Shown piece by piece: positions 8,067 through 15,301 of a stretch of 64,000 bases of DNA (its first letter is position 1; each line of letters begins with the position of its first letter). The stretch covers positions 5,716,501 through 5,780,500 of the forward strand of contig NZ_JACHMB010000001.1 in assembly GCF_014204795.1 (NCBI RefSeq). The letters run 5' to 3'. A program made the position numbers and the translations under genes. Under the pieces are notes generated by a model that was given only the letters and a program-made list of their open reading frames with translations, was not told where the DNA came from and did no database searches. This stretch comes from Nonomuraea jabiensis (GTDB lineage: Bacteria > Actinomycetota > Actinomycetes > Streptosporangiales > Streptosporangiaceae).

Positions 8067-9052
8067 ACCTGCCCCCCTGGATCTGGCTGGCCACCATCGG
8101 CGGCTTCGTCGTCGTGCTCGCCGTGGACTTCTGGATCGTCGCCAGGAGGCCGCACGAGCCGTCCATGAAGGAGTGCGTGGCCTGGGTCTCGTTCTACGTC
8201 GCCCTGGCCGCGGCCTTCGGCGCGGGACTCCTGCTGCTGTCGGGCCCCGCGCACGGCGGGGAGTTCTTCGCCGGCTGGATCACCGAGTACTCGCTCAGCG
8301 TGGACAACCTCTTCGTCTTCCTGCTGATCATGAGCCGCTTCCAGGTGCCGCGCGAGTACCGCCAGAAGGTGCTGCTCATCGGCATCATCCTGGCGCTGGT
8401 CATGCGTGGCGGGTTCATCGCGGCCGGCGCGGGCGCGGTGGCCAGGTTCGACTGGCTCTTCTACGTGTTCGGCGCCTTCCTCGTCTACACGGCGTGGAAG
8501 CTGATGGGCGGCGAGGACGACGAGGCGGAGTTCTCCGAGAACGTCGCCCTGCGCGCGGTGCGCCGGGTGCTTCCGACCACGGACACCTATCACGGCGCCC
8601 GGCTCACCGTGCACCTCGGACGCAGGATGGTCACCCCGATGCTGATCGTCATGGTCGCCATCGGGACCACCGACCTGCTCTTCGCGCTCGACTCCATCCC
8701 GGCCATCTTCGGCCTGACCAAGGAGCCGTACCTGGTCTTCACCGCCAACGCCTTCGCCCTCATGGGGCTGCGCCAGCTCTTCTTCCTCATCGGCGGGCTG
8801 CTCGACCGGCTCGTCTACCTGAGCAAGGGGCTGTCGGTGGTGCTGGCCTTCATCGGCGTGAAGCTGATCCTCGAGGCCCTGCACCACGACGGAGTGTCGT
8901 GGGCGCCGGAGATCCCGATCCTGGTCTCCCTCGGCGTCATCATCGGCACCCTCGCCGTCACCACGGTGCTGAGCCTCATCAAGTCGGCCCGCGACGCGAG
9001 GGCGTCCGCCGCGGCCTCGGAGGGGGTGGAGCCCGAGCCCGTGGAACGCTGA
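8063..9052 (+). CDS. TerC/Alx-family membrane protein
   Basis: A 329-aa polytopic protein with family hallmarks: EYSLSVDNLFVFLLI after the first helices, FDWLFYVFGAFLVYTAWK in the middle, and TTDLLFALDSIPAIFG in the second repeat with its conserved acidic residues in membrane segments. TerC/Alx proteins are linked to tellurite resistance and manganese export. The GTG start overlaps the preceding stop, and the gene ends at a strong hairpin, so it is probably the last gene of the left arm. Its pairing with an Nramp-like protein suggests divalent-cation homeostasis during oxalate use, since oxalate chelates metals. That link is inferred. Confidence 0.75.
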   Translation: MNLPPWIWLATIGGFVVVLAVDFWIVARRPHEPSMKECVAWVSFYVALAAAFGAGLLLLSGPAHGGEFFAGWITEYSLSVDNLFVFLLIMSRFQVPREYRQKVLLIGIILALVMRGGFIAAGAGAVARFDWLFYVFGAFLVYTAWKLMGGEDDEAEFSENVALRAVRRVLPTTDTYHGARLTVHLGRRMVTPMLIVMVAIGTTDLLFALDSIPAIFGLTKEPYLVFTANAFALMGLRQLFFLIGGLLDRLVYLSKGLSVVLAFIGVKLILEALHHDGVSWAPEIPILVSLGVIIGTLAVTTVLSLIKSARDARASAAASEGVEPEPVER

Positions 9053-9056
9053 CCAC

Positions 9057-9090
9057 GCCGCGGCCTCGGGGCGATCGCCCCCGCCGCGGC
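9057..9090. terminator. Hairpin terminator between convergent genes
   Basis: GCCGCGGC flanks the 14-bp palindrome GGGGCGATCGCCCC, giving a long GC-rich stem between the end of the TerC gene and the 3' end of the convergent 59-codon gene. No strong T-tract follows, which is common in high-GC actinobacteria. Confidence 0.55.
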
Positions 9091-9107
9091 TTCTCAGTGA
9101 CGCGTTC

Positions 9108-9287
9108 TCAGTGATGGGGGCAGTCGTGTACGTCGTGCTCCGCGGCTGCCCACTCGCGCAGGTAGCGGTCCGCCTCGTCAGCGGAGTAGTGCTTCTTGAG
9201 AGCTGTGCTCAGACCCAGGCCGATCGCCCGGCCGTCCGCTGCCTGGCCTGGGGGATCACCGAGGAGAAAGCGGATGAACGCCTTCAT
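9108..9287 (-). CDS. 59-aa hypothetical protein with His/Cys tail
   Basis: A short gene with an excellent ribosome site (AAAGGAGG before the ATG at 9287). The product begins MKAFIRFLLGDPPG, has a charged helical middle (ADEADRYLREW) and ends AEHDVHDCPHH, a tail rich in His and Cys that could hold a metal ion. No family recognised. It lies convergent with the TerC gene and downstream of gntR on the same strand. Good ribosome site, length and composition support a real gene. Confidence 0.55.
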   Translation of the reverse strand: MKAFIRFLLGDPPGQAADGRAIGLGLSTALKKHYSADEADRYLREWAAAEHDVHDCPHH

Positions 9288-9364
9288 GTCGCGCGCCTCC
9301 TTTCGTCCGGCTCCATCCTCTACCCGAGGTGTTTCGGAGCATGCGGTCTCTTGTGAACGACAGA

Positions 9365-10102
9365 TCAACCCGGCTGTCGCGTCCGGCGCCGCCGCACCGG
9401 CTTGGGCGCCGGCTGGACGGGCTCCTGCTCGCGCTGGGCCATGTACGAGGCGCGGGTGTGCTCGGTGTGCTCGCGCATGATCTTGGCCGCCCGCCGCTCG
9501 TCGCCCGCCTCGATGGCGTCGATCAGCGACGTGTGCTCCTCCCACGACGCCATGCCGCGCCGGCGGGCCACCGGCGTGTGGTACCACCGCACCCGCCTGG
9601 CCACCTGGCTGGCCAGCTCCGAGAGGACCTTGTTGCCCGACAGGGCGGTCACCAGGGCGTGCAGCTCGGAGTTGGTCGCCACGGCGGAGTCGACGTCGTC
9701 GGCCTCCACCGCCGCGATGCCCCGCGCGCACAGGGCGCGCAGCCGCTTGACGCCGTCCTCGCCCGCGTGCTTGGCGGCGAGCCTGGCGGACTCGGTCTCC
9801 AGCAGCGTGCGCACGGCCAGCAGCTGGTCGGCCTCCTCCACGGTCGGGACGTGCACGAACGCGCCCTGGCCGGGGAACAGGTCGACCCAGCCCTCGCCGC
9901 TGAGCTGCTGCAGCGCCTCGCGGACCGGCTGCCTGGAGACGCCGAGCAGCTCGGCCAGCTCGCTCTCCACGAGGTGCTGGCCCGGCTTGAGCTGCCCGGA
10001 GACGATGAGCTCCTGGATAGCCTCGATAACGCTCTCGCGGAGCGTGGCAGGGCGGGGAATCTTGGCGGCCGTCGCCTGACCGGCCTGATCCGACAGCAAC
10101 AT
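9365..10102 (-). CDS. GntR family transcriptional regulator, FCD type
   Basis: A 245-aa regulator. ATG 10102 is chosen because GGAG lies 8 bp upstream; the in-frame GTG at 10108 would leave only 2 bp. The N-terminal winged HTH (about 20-85) contains LVESELAELLGVSRQPVREALQQL, typical of GntR. The C-terminal FCD domain (about 95-225) contains the usual His pattern (NSELHALV, EEHTSLIDAI, MREHTEH) for metal or carboxylate binding. The tail is Arg-rich. FCD regulators usually repress catabolic operons until a small organic acid binds. Shared palindromes upstream of itself, the MFS gene and both enzyme arms indicate it is the local repressor; oxalate, glyoxylate or oxalyl-CoA are plausible ligands. 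Confidence 0.85.
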   Translation of the reverse strand: MLLSDQAGQATAAKIPRPATLRESVIEAIQELIVSGQLKPGQHLVESELAELLGVSRQPVREALQQLSGEGWVDLFPGQGAFVHVPTVEEADQLLAVRTLLETESARLAAKHAGEDGVKRLRALCARGIAAVEADDVDSAVATNSELHALVTALSGNKVLSELASQVARRVRWYHTPVARRRGMASWEEHTSLIDAIEAGDERRAAKIMREHTEHTRASYMAQREQEPVQPAPKPVRRRRTRQPG

Positions 10103-10146
10103 GGTCACGTCTCCAGGGCTGCGTTACGGTTTTTCGTCGACTGCCT

Positions 10147-10158
10147 ACAGCATACCGT
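10147..10158. promoter_or_regulatory. Operator 2 upstream of gntR (autoregulation)
   Basis: On the minus strand this reads ACGGTATGCTGT, differing by one base from ACGGTATGCAGT at 869-880. It lies 45-56 bp upstream of the gntR start. The flanking bases (TGGACGGTATGCTGTAGGC) continue the similarity to site 1, supporting autoregulation by the GntR protein. Confidence 0.5.
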
Positions 10159-10215
10159 CCAGGGGTCTCTCCTGGTCGTGAGCCTCATCACAGGCGCCCC
10201 TGCGGGGCGGGGGTG

Positions 10216-11478
10216 TCACAGGGGGATGGTGGCCGGGAGGCCGGGGATGCGCAGGCGGGGGATCGCCAGGGCCGGGAGGGCGGCGAGGGCGGCGGCGACG
10301 GCGAGCGCGGTCACGGGCGTCCCGAGGGCGAGCAGGGCCAGGGCGGCGGCCCCCGCTCCGGCCAGGGCCTTGGCGCTGTAGACGACGGCATGGATCTCAC
10401 CTGCCCGCTCGACCCCGAAGAACTCCCGCACCAGGCTGGCGAGCAGCGGGTAGAACGCCCCGCCCCCGAGCCCGGCGGCCACCGCCCCGAGCCACAGCAA
10501 CGGCCCCCCGGCCATCACAGGCCCGGCGTCCGGGGGCGTGGTGGCGAGGGCGGTGGCGAGGAGCACCTGGCCGGCGGCGAGAGCGGTCAGGACGGCCGCG
10601 AGCACGCGGCGCCGCCCGAACAGCTCCGAGCAGCGCATCGCCACCGACCGGCTGGCCCCGTTCAGCGCCACCAGCACGGCCAGCGCGCCCCACGACCCGG
10701 TCCCCGCGACCACGATCACGTCGACGACCGACACCGCGCCCGCGCACGTCAGGATCAGGGCCAGCGCCGGCAGCGTACGCGTGCGCAGCGCCTGCGCCGG
10801 CCCGAACTGCCGGGCCGCCTCAGGCGTCGTGCGCAGCCGCGCCGCGTCCAGCGCGTGCGAGCGCGGGTCCACGTCCTCGGGCCACCACAGCGCGGGCGGC
10901 AGGCGCAGGTGCCGGGCCGCGGTCCCGATGACCGCCAGCGCGACCACCGCCGCGACCAGGAACGCGGTGGACGTGGCGGCCGGCGCGATCCCGGCCCAGA
11001 CGAGCAGGGGCACCGCGCCGTACCCGAAGGCGCCGGTGATCAGCCCGACCCGGGCGGCGGGCCGTTCCGGGTACCAGGCGGAGACGACCTCGCCGCAGAC
11101 CCCGTAGACCAGGCCCGCGCCCAGGCCGCCGAGGAGCGCGTACCCCACGAAGGCGCCGGGAGCGCTCAGCGGGAGCGCCGCCGCGGCGAGGCCGGCGAAG
11201 CTCAGGGCGGCTCCCGCGGCCAGGCTGGTACGGACGCCGAGGCGGCCCCGCCGTACCAGGTGGAGCGCGGGGAGGGCGCCCGCGGCCTGGCAGGCGATCC
11301 AGACGGCCAGGAGGGTGAGCCCGGTGGCCTCCTTGGCGAGGAGGGCGGCGTAGCCGTACTGGAGCGGGCTGATCGCCGCCATGGCGCCCCAGGCCAGCCA
11401 GAACATGCGCGTGCGGTCGGCGGGGACGGGTCCGGGGAGGTACGAGCGACCGCGCCAATCTCTAACTGCATTCTCCAT
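10216..11478 (-). CDS. MFS transporter, oxalate/formate antiporter (OxlT)-like
   Basis: A 420-aa 12-helix major facilitator. ATG 11478 (MENAVRDWRG) is the first usable start, and its codon lies inside operator 3, so the mRNA may be leaderless. Two charged residues sit where the oxalate:formate antiporter family carries substrate-binding residues: Lys370 in VVYSAKALAG (compare OxlT Lys355, helix 11) and Arg277 in LNGASRSVAMR (compare Arg272, helix 8). Residue equivalence is by motif only, not alignment. With frc and decarboxylase nearby, oxalate uptake or oxalate:formate exchange is the likely role. It is divergent from the sucC-like gene and shares its control region. Confidence 0.7.
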   Translation of the reverse strand: MENAVRDWRGRSYLPGPVPADRTRMFWLAWGAMAAISPLQYGYAALLAKEATGLTLLAVWIACQAAGALPALHLVRRGRLGVRTSLAAGAALSFAGLAAAALPLSAPGAFVGYALLGGLGAGLVYGVCGEVVSAWYPERPAARVGLITGAFGYGAVPLLVWAGIAPAATSTAFLVAAVVALAVIGTAARHLRLPPALWWPEDVDPRSHALDAARLRTTPEAARQFGPAQALRTRTLPALALILTCAGAVSVVDVIVVAGTGSWGALAVLVALNGASRSVAMRCSELFGRRRVLAAVLTALAAGQVLLATALATTPPDAGPVMAGGPLLWLGAVAAGLGGGAFYPLLASLVREFFGVERAGEIHAVVYSAKALAGAGAAALALLALGTPVTALAVAAALAALPALAIPRLRIPGLPATIPL

Positions 11479-11488
11479 ACTGTATGGA
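11474..11488. promoter_or_regulatory. Operator 3, 15-bp perfect palindrome
   Basis: TCCATAC-T-GTATGGA has perfect 7-bp arms around a central T. It covers the start codon of the divergent MFS gene, so a bound repressor would block both transcription and initiation there. It shares the ATACNGTAT core with sites 1 and 4. Confidence 0.65.
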
Positions 11489-11534
11489 ATATCCAGTAGA
11501 CGAGAGCCTGTCGAGACCCTAGACGAGGGATTTT

Positions 11535-11554
11535 CCATACGGTATACCGTCTAC
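11535..11554. promoter_or_regulatory. Operator 4 upstream of the sucC-like gene
   Basis: CCATACGGTATACCGTCTAC contains the ATACGGTAT core (11537-11545) and a perfect 12-bp dyad ACGGTATACCGT (11539-11550). It ends just before the AAAGGAGG ribosome site of the sucC-like gene. Together with operator 3 it makes the 89-bp divergent control region. Confidence 0.65.
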
Positions 11555-11567
11555 AAAGGAGGCTCGA

Positions 11568-12698
11568 ATGGACCTGTACGAGTACCAGGCGAAGGAGCTC
11601 TTCGGGCGTCATGGGATCCCGGTCCCGGCAGGCAGGCTCGCGGCCACCCCGGCGGAGGCCCGCGCGACAGCCGCCGAGCTGAACGCGCCCGTCGTCATCA
11701 AGGCCCAGGTGAAGACCGGCGGACGCGGCAAGGCTGGCGGGATCAGGACCGCGGCCGGGCCGGTCACCGCCGAGGCGGAGGCCGAGCAGGTGATCGGGAT
11801 GGACATCAAGGGGCACGTCGCGCGCAGCGTGCTGGTCGAGACGGCGACCGTGCCGTTCGAGGAGTACTACGCGGCTTTCCTCGTCGACCGGGCCGAGGGC
11901 GGTTTCCTGGCGATGGTGTCCGGCCGGGGAGGCATGGAGATCGAGGAACTGGCCGCCACCGACCCCGACGCCCTGGTGAGGCTGCCGGTCGACCCCGTGA
12001 CGGGCGTGGACGCGGACACCGCGCGCCTGCTGGCGGCCAAGGCGGGGCTGCCCGAGCAGGCGGCCGAGGTGCTGGAGAAGCTGTGGCGGGTCCTGGTCGC
12101 CGAGGACGCCCTGCTGGTCGAGGTGAACCCGCTGATCTGCACCACCGACCAGCGCATCGTGGCCCTCGACGGCAAGGTCACCCTGGACGACAACTCCGCG
12201 TTCCGGCACGCCTGGGAGTACGGGGAGACCACCGGCAGCCTGGAGGACCGCGCCCGGGCCAAGGGGCTGAACTACGTCAAGCTCGACGGCCGGGTGGGCG
12301 TGATCGGCAACGGCGCCGGGCTGGTCATGAGCACGCTCGACGTGGTCGCCGGGGCCGGGGCCGCCCCCGCGAACTTCCTGGACATCGGCGGGGGCGCCTC
12401 CGCCAAGATCATGGCCGACGGGCTGGAGATCATCCTGGCCGACCCCGACGTGCGCTCGGTGCTGGTCAACGTCTTCGGCGGCATCACCGCCTGCGACGCG
12501 GTGGCCAGCGGCATCGTCACCGCACTCGAGCTCCTCGGCGAGCGCGGCCTGGCCAGGCCCATCGTCGTACGCCTGGACGGCAACAACGCCGAGGTGGGCC
12601 GGCGCATCCTGAGCGACGCCCGGCACCCGGCGGTCCGGCAGGTCTCCACCATGGACGGCGCCGCCGAGATGGCGGCCAGACTCGCGGCAGGTGCGTGA
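11568..12698 (+). CDS. Succinyl-CoA ligase-like beta subunit (ADP-forming)
   Basis: A 376-aa SucC homologue: MDLYEYQAKELFGRHGIP at the N-terminus, the ATP-grasp core with KAQVKTGGRGKAGGI, EVNPLICTT, and the C-terminal ligase domain with NVFGGITACDAVA. AAAGGAGG lies 6 bp before the ATG. It partners the next gene. Because it heads a glyoxylate operon under the GntR operators rather than sitting with TCA genes, the acid it activates is probably not succinate. Oxalate (giving oxalyl-CoA for reduction) or malate, as in MtkA, are candidates. Sequence alone does not decide. Confidence 0.8.
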   Translation: MDLYEYQAKELFGRHGIPVPAGRLAATPAEARATAAELNAPVVIKAQVKTGGRGKAGGIRTAAGPVTAEAEAEQVIGMDIKGHVARSVLVETATVPFEEYYAAFLVDRAEGGFLAMVSGRGGMEIEELAATDPDALVRLPVDPVTGVDADTARLLAAKAGLPEQAAEVLEKLWRVLVAEDALLVEVNPLICTTDQRIVALDGKVTLDDNSAFRHAWEYGETTGSLEDRARAKGLNYVKLDGRVGVIGNGAGLVMSTLDVVAGAGAAPANFLDIGGGASAKIMADGLEIILADPDVRSVLVNVFGGITACDAVASGIVTALELLGERGLARPIVVRLDGNNAEVGRRILSDARHPAVRQVSTMDGAAEMAARLAAGA

Positions 12699-13666
12699 TG
12701 GCGATCTTTCTGACCAAGGACAGCCGGGTGCTCGTGCAGGGCATGACCGGCGCGGAGGGCACCAGGCACACGGCCCGCATGCTGGCCGCGGGCACCGACG
12801 TCGTGGCCGGGGTGACGCCCGGCAAGGGTGGCCGGTCCGTGGACTTCGGCGAGCGCACCGTGCCCGTCTTCGGGTCCGTGGCCGAGGCGATGGCGGAGAC
12901 CGGGGCCGACGTCTCCGTGGTGTTCGTGCCACCGCGCTTCACCGGCCCGGCCGTGGAGGAGGCGGTCGAGGCCGGGATGCCCCTGTGCGTGGTGATCACC
13001 GAGGGCGTCCCCGTGCACGACGCGGTACGCTTCCGCGCCCTCGCGCACGGCCGCACCAGGATCATCGGCCCCAACTGCCCGGGGCTCATCAGCCCGGGGC
13101 AGTCCTCGGCCGGGATCATCCCCGCCGACATCACCTCCGCCGGGCGCATCGGGCTGGTGTCGAAGTCGGGCACGCTGACGTACCAGCTCATGTACGAGCT
13201 GCGCGACCTCGGCTTCTCCACCGCCGTCGGCATCGGCGGCGACCCGGTCGTCGGGACCACCCACATCGACTGCCTCCAGGCGTTCCAGGACGACCCCGGC
13301 ACGGACGCCATCGTCATGATCGGCGAGATCGGCGGCGACGCCGAGGAGCGGGCCGCCGCCTACATCGCCGCGAACGTCAGCAAGCCCGTGGTCGCCTACG
13401 TGGCCGGGTTCACCGCGCCGGAGGGCAAGACGATGGGGCACGCGGGCGCGATCGTGTCCGGCTCGTCCGGCACCGCCCAGGCCAAGAAGGAGGCGCTGGA
13501 GGCGGCCGGGGTCCGCGTCGGCCGCACCCCGTCGGAGACCGCCCGCCTCATGCGCTCGGCGATCTCGCGAGGGAGCGCCGTCGCCTGGAGGAGCGGCGGG
13601 AGCGTAGCGACCAGAGCGGGGGAAGGCGACGGCATCAATGGCGACCGAGCCCGCCTCACGGAGTGA
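12698..13666 (+). CDS. Succinyl-CoA ligase-like alpha subunit
   Basis: A 322-aa SucD homologue whose ATG overlaps the beta-subunit stop by one base. It has the CoA-binding Rossmann domain (VLVQGMTGAEGTRHTARM), IGPNCPGLISPG, VSKSGTLTYQ and the phosphohistidine loop GHAGAIVSGSSGTAQAKK. Typical SucD ends shortly after the RLMR-type helix; here about 35 extra residues (SRGSAVAWRSGGSVATRAG and on) follow. They are encoded by a palindromic element (see 13577-13633), suggesting an insertion that moved the stop codon. Confidence 0.8.
   Translation: MAIFLTKDSRVLVQGMTGAEGTRHTARMLAAGTDVVAGVTPGKGGRSVDFGERTVPVFGSVAEAMAETGADVSVVFVPPRFTGPAVEEAVEAGMPLCVVITEGVPVHDAVRFRALAHGRTRIIGPNCPGLISPGQSSAGIIPADITSAGRIGLVSKSGTLTYQLMYELRDLGFSTAVGIGGDPVVGTTHIDCLQAFQDDPGTDAIVMIGEIGGDAEERAAAYIAANVSKPVVAYVAGFTAPEGKTMGHAGAIVSGSSGTAQAKKEALEAAGVRVGRTPSETARLMRSAISRGSAVAWRSGGSVATRAGEGDGINGDRARLTE
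13577..13633. repeat. Palindromic element inside the 3' end of the sucD-like gene
   Basis: GCCGTCGCCT (13577-13586) and AGGCGACGGC (13624-13633) are perfect 10-bp inverted arms around a 37-bp spacer rich in GAGCG/AGCGA. The element encodes most of the unusual C-terminal extension. Its composition recalls other AGCG/CGCT-rich elements at 27483-27623 and 58762-58803. Confidence 0.5.
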
Positions 13667-13670
13667 GGCC

Positions 13671-14444
13671 ATGAACGCTGTGAAATTCGCCGTCAACCTC
13701 TCCATTCTCCTCACGGACCTGCCGCTGCTGGAGCGGCCCGCGGCGGCGGCCAAGGCCGGGTTCGACGCGGTCGAGCTGTGGTGGCCGTTCGACGGGCCGG
13801 AGCCGCCGAACAGGGATCTGGCGGCGCTGCGGCAGGCGATCGAGGACGCCGGGGTGCGCCTGACCGGCCTCAACTTCGACGCCGGCGACATGGCCGCCGG
13901 CGAGCGCGGCCTGCTGGCCAGGCCGGACGGCTCCGCCCGGTTCCAGGCCAACATCGACGTGGCGGTCCGGCTGGCGGGCGAGCTCGGCTGCGGCGTGCTC
14001 AACGCCCTGTACGGCAACGATCCGGGCACCGACCGGACCCTGGCCGTGGCGAACCTGCGCAGGGCGGCCGACGCGGCGGCCTCGATCGGGGCGACCGTGG
14101 TCGTCGAAGCCCTCAACTCCCATGAGAACCCGAAATATCCGATCACGTCGTCGCAGGCGGCGTTCGAGCTGATCGACGAGGTGGACCGGGAGAACGTGGC
14201 CCTCCTGGCCGACCTCTACCACCTGCACCGGATGGGCGAGGACGTGCTGGAGCTCATCGACCGGCACGGCGCCGGGTTCGGCCACGTGCAGATCGCCGAC
14301 GACCCCGGCAGGGGACGGCCCGGCAGCGGCCGCATGCCGTACGGCGAGATCTTCGCCCGGCTGGCGGCGGCGGGCTACCAGGGCCACGTCGGCCTGGAGT
14401 ACCGGCACGAGGGGCCGGGCGCGTTCGACTGGAGGCAGGCGTGA
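13671..14444 (+). CDS. hyi: Hydroxypyruvate isomerase
   Basis: A 257-aa TIM-barrel sugar isomerase. ATG 13671 is chosen because GGAGTGAGGCC precedes it; an in-frame ATG at 13638 would run into the upstream gene. Metal and catalytic landmarks are VVVEALNSHENPKYP, VALLADLYHLHRMGED, GFGHVQIADDPGRGRPGSG and a final VGLEYRHEG glutamate. Hyi interconverts hydroxypyruvate and tartronate semialdehyde. It accompanies the carboligase and reductase in glyoxylate operons, and overlaps the next gene by 4 bp. Confidence 0.85.
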   Translation: MNAVKFAVNLSILLTDLPLLERPAAAAKAGFDAVELWWPFDGPEPPNRDLAALRQAIEDAGVRLTGLNFDAGDMAAGERGLLARPDGSARFQANIDVAVRLAGELGCGVLNALYGNDPGTDRTLAVANLRRAADAAASIGATVVVEALNSHENPKYPITSSQAAFELIDEVDRENVALLADLYHLHRMGEDVLELIDRHGAGFGHVQIADDPGRGRPGSGRMPYGEIFARLAAAGYQGHVGLEYRHEGPGAFDWRQA

Positions 14445-15301
14445 ACATCGGGTTCGTCGGCTTGGGGATCATGGGCAGCCCGATGGCGGCCAACCTCCTC
14501 AAAGCCGGACATGTCGTGACCGGTTATGACGTGAGCGCCGAGCGGGTCGAACAGCTCGTCGGCCTGGGCGGCAAGGGCGCCTCCGGCGTGGTCGACGCGG
14601 TCGGCGGCGCCGAGGTGGTGATCACGATGCTGCCCGACTCGCCGCAGGTGGAGGAGGTCGCGCCGCTGATCGTCGAGTACGGCCGCCCGAACCTGCTCTA
14701 CATCGACATGAGCACCATCAGGCCCGAGACCTCCCGCTGGGTGGCCAGGCAGGCGGCGGCCGCCGGCGTACGGGCGGTGGACGCCCCCGTCAGCGGCGGC
14801 GAGCGCGGCGCGATCGACGGCACCCTGTCGATCATGGTGGGCGGGGCGGCGGAGGACGTCGAGGCGGCCCGCCCCGTCCTGGGCACCCTGGGCACGACCG
14901 TCGTGCACGTCGGCCCGGCCGGCGCGGGACAGACCGTCAAGGCGGCCAACCAGCTCGTCGTCGGCGGCATCTACGGGCTCGTGTCGGAGGCGATCGTGCT
15001 GCTCGAAGCCTCCGGCGTGGACCCCCTGGCGGGCCTGGACGTGCTCGCCGGCGGCCTGGCGGGCTCCAGGATCCTGGAGCTCAAGCGGCACACCATGGTC
15101 AGGCGGGAGTTCAACCCCGGCTTCCGGATCGACCTGCACCACAAGGACATGGGCATCGCCGTCGCCGCCGCCCGCGAGGCCGGCGTCAGCCTGCCGCTCA
15201 CCGGGCAGGTCGCCCAGCTCGTGGCCGCGGCCCGGGCGCAGGGCCACGGCTCGCTCGACCACTCCGCCCTCCTGAAGGTCGTGGAAAGGCTCAACGGATG
15301 A
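14441..15301 (+). CDS. glxR: 2-hydroxy-3-oxopropionate (tartronate semialdehyde) reductase
   Basis: A 286-aa beta-hydroxyacid dehydrogenase. Landmarks are the N-terminal dinucleotide fold IGFVGLGIMGSPMAANLL, the substrate motif VDAPVSGGERGAIDG, and the catalytic Lys motif GAGQTVKAANQLVVGG near 163-178. It reduces tartronate semialdehyde to glycerate. The GTG start overlaps the hyi stop and its own stop overlaps the next ATG, so hyi-glxR-carboligase are translationally coupled. The window contains no glycerate kinase to finish the route. Confidence 0.87.
   Translation: MNIGFVGLGIMGSPMAANLLKAGHVVTGYDVSAERVEQLVGLGGKGASGVVDAVGGAEVVITMLPDSPQVEEVAPLIVEYGRPNLLYIDMSTIRPETSRWVARQAAAAGVRAVDAPVSGGERGAIDGTLSIMVGGAAEDVEAARPVLGTLGTTVVHVGPAGAGQTVKAANQLVVGGIYGLVSEAIVLLEASGVDPLAGLDVLAGGLAGSRILELKRHTMVRREFNPGFRIDLHHKDMGIAVAAAREAGVSLPLTGQVAQLVAAARAQGHGSLDHSALLKVVERLNG

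Noticed and set aside
11568..13666. TCA-cycle succinyl-CoA synthetase (sucCD) by name
   Set aside because: Homology is clear, but operon and operator context point to another acid substrate, so no sucC/sucD symbol was given.
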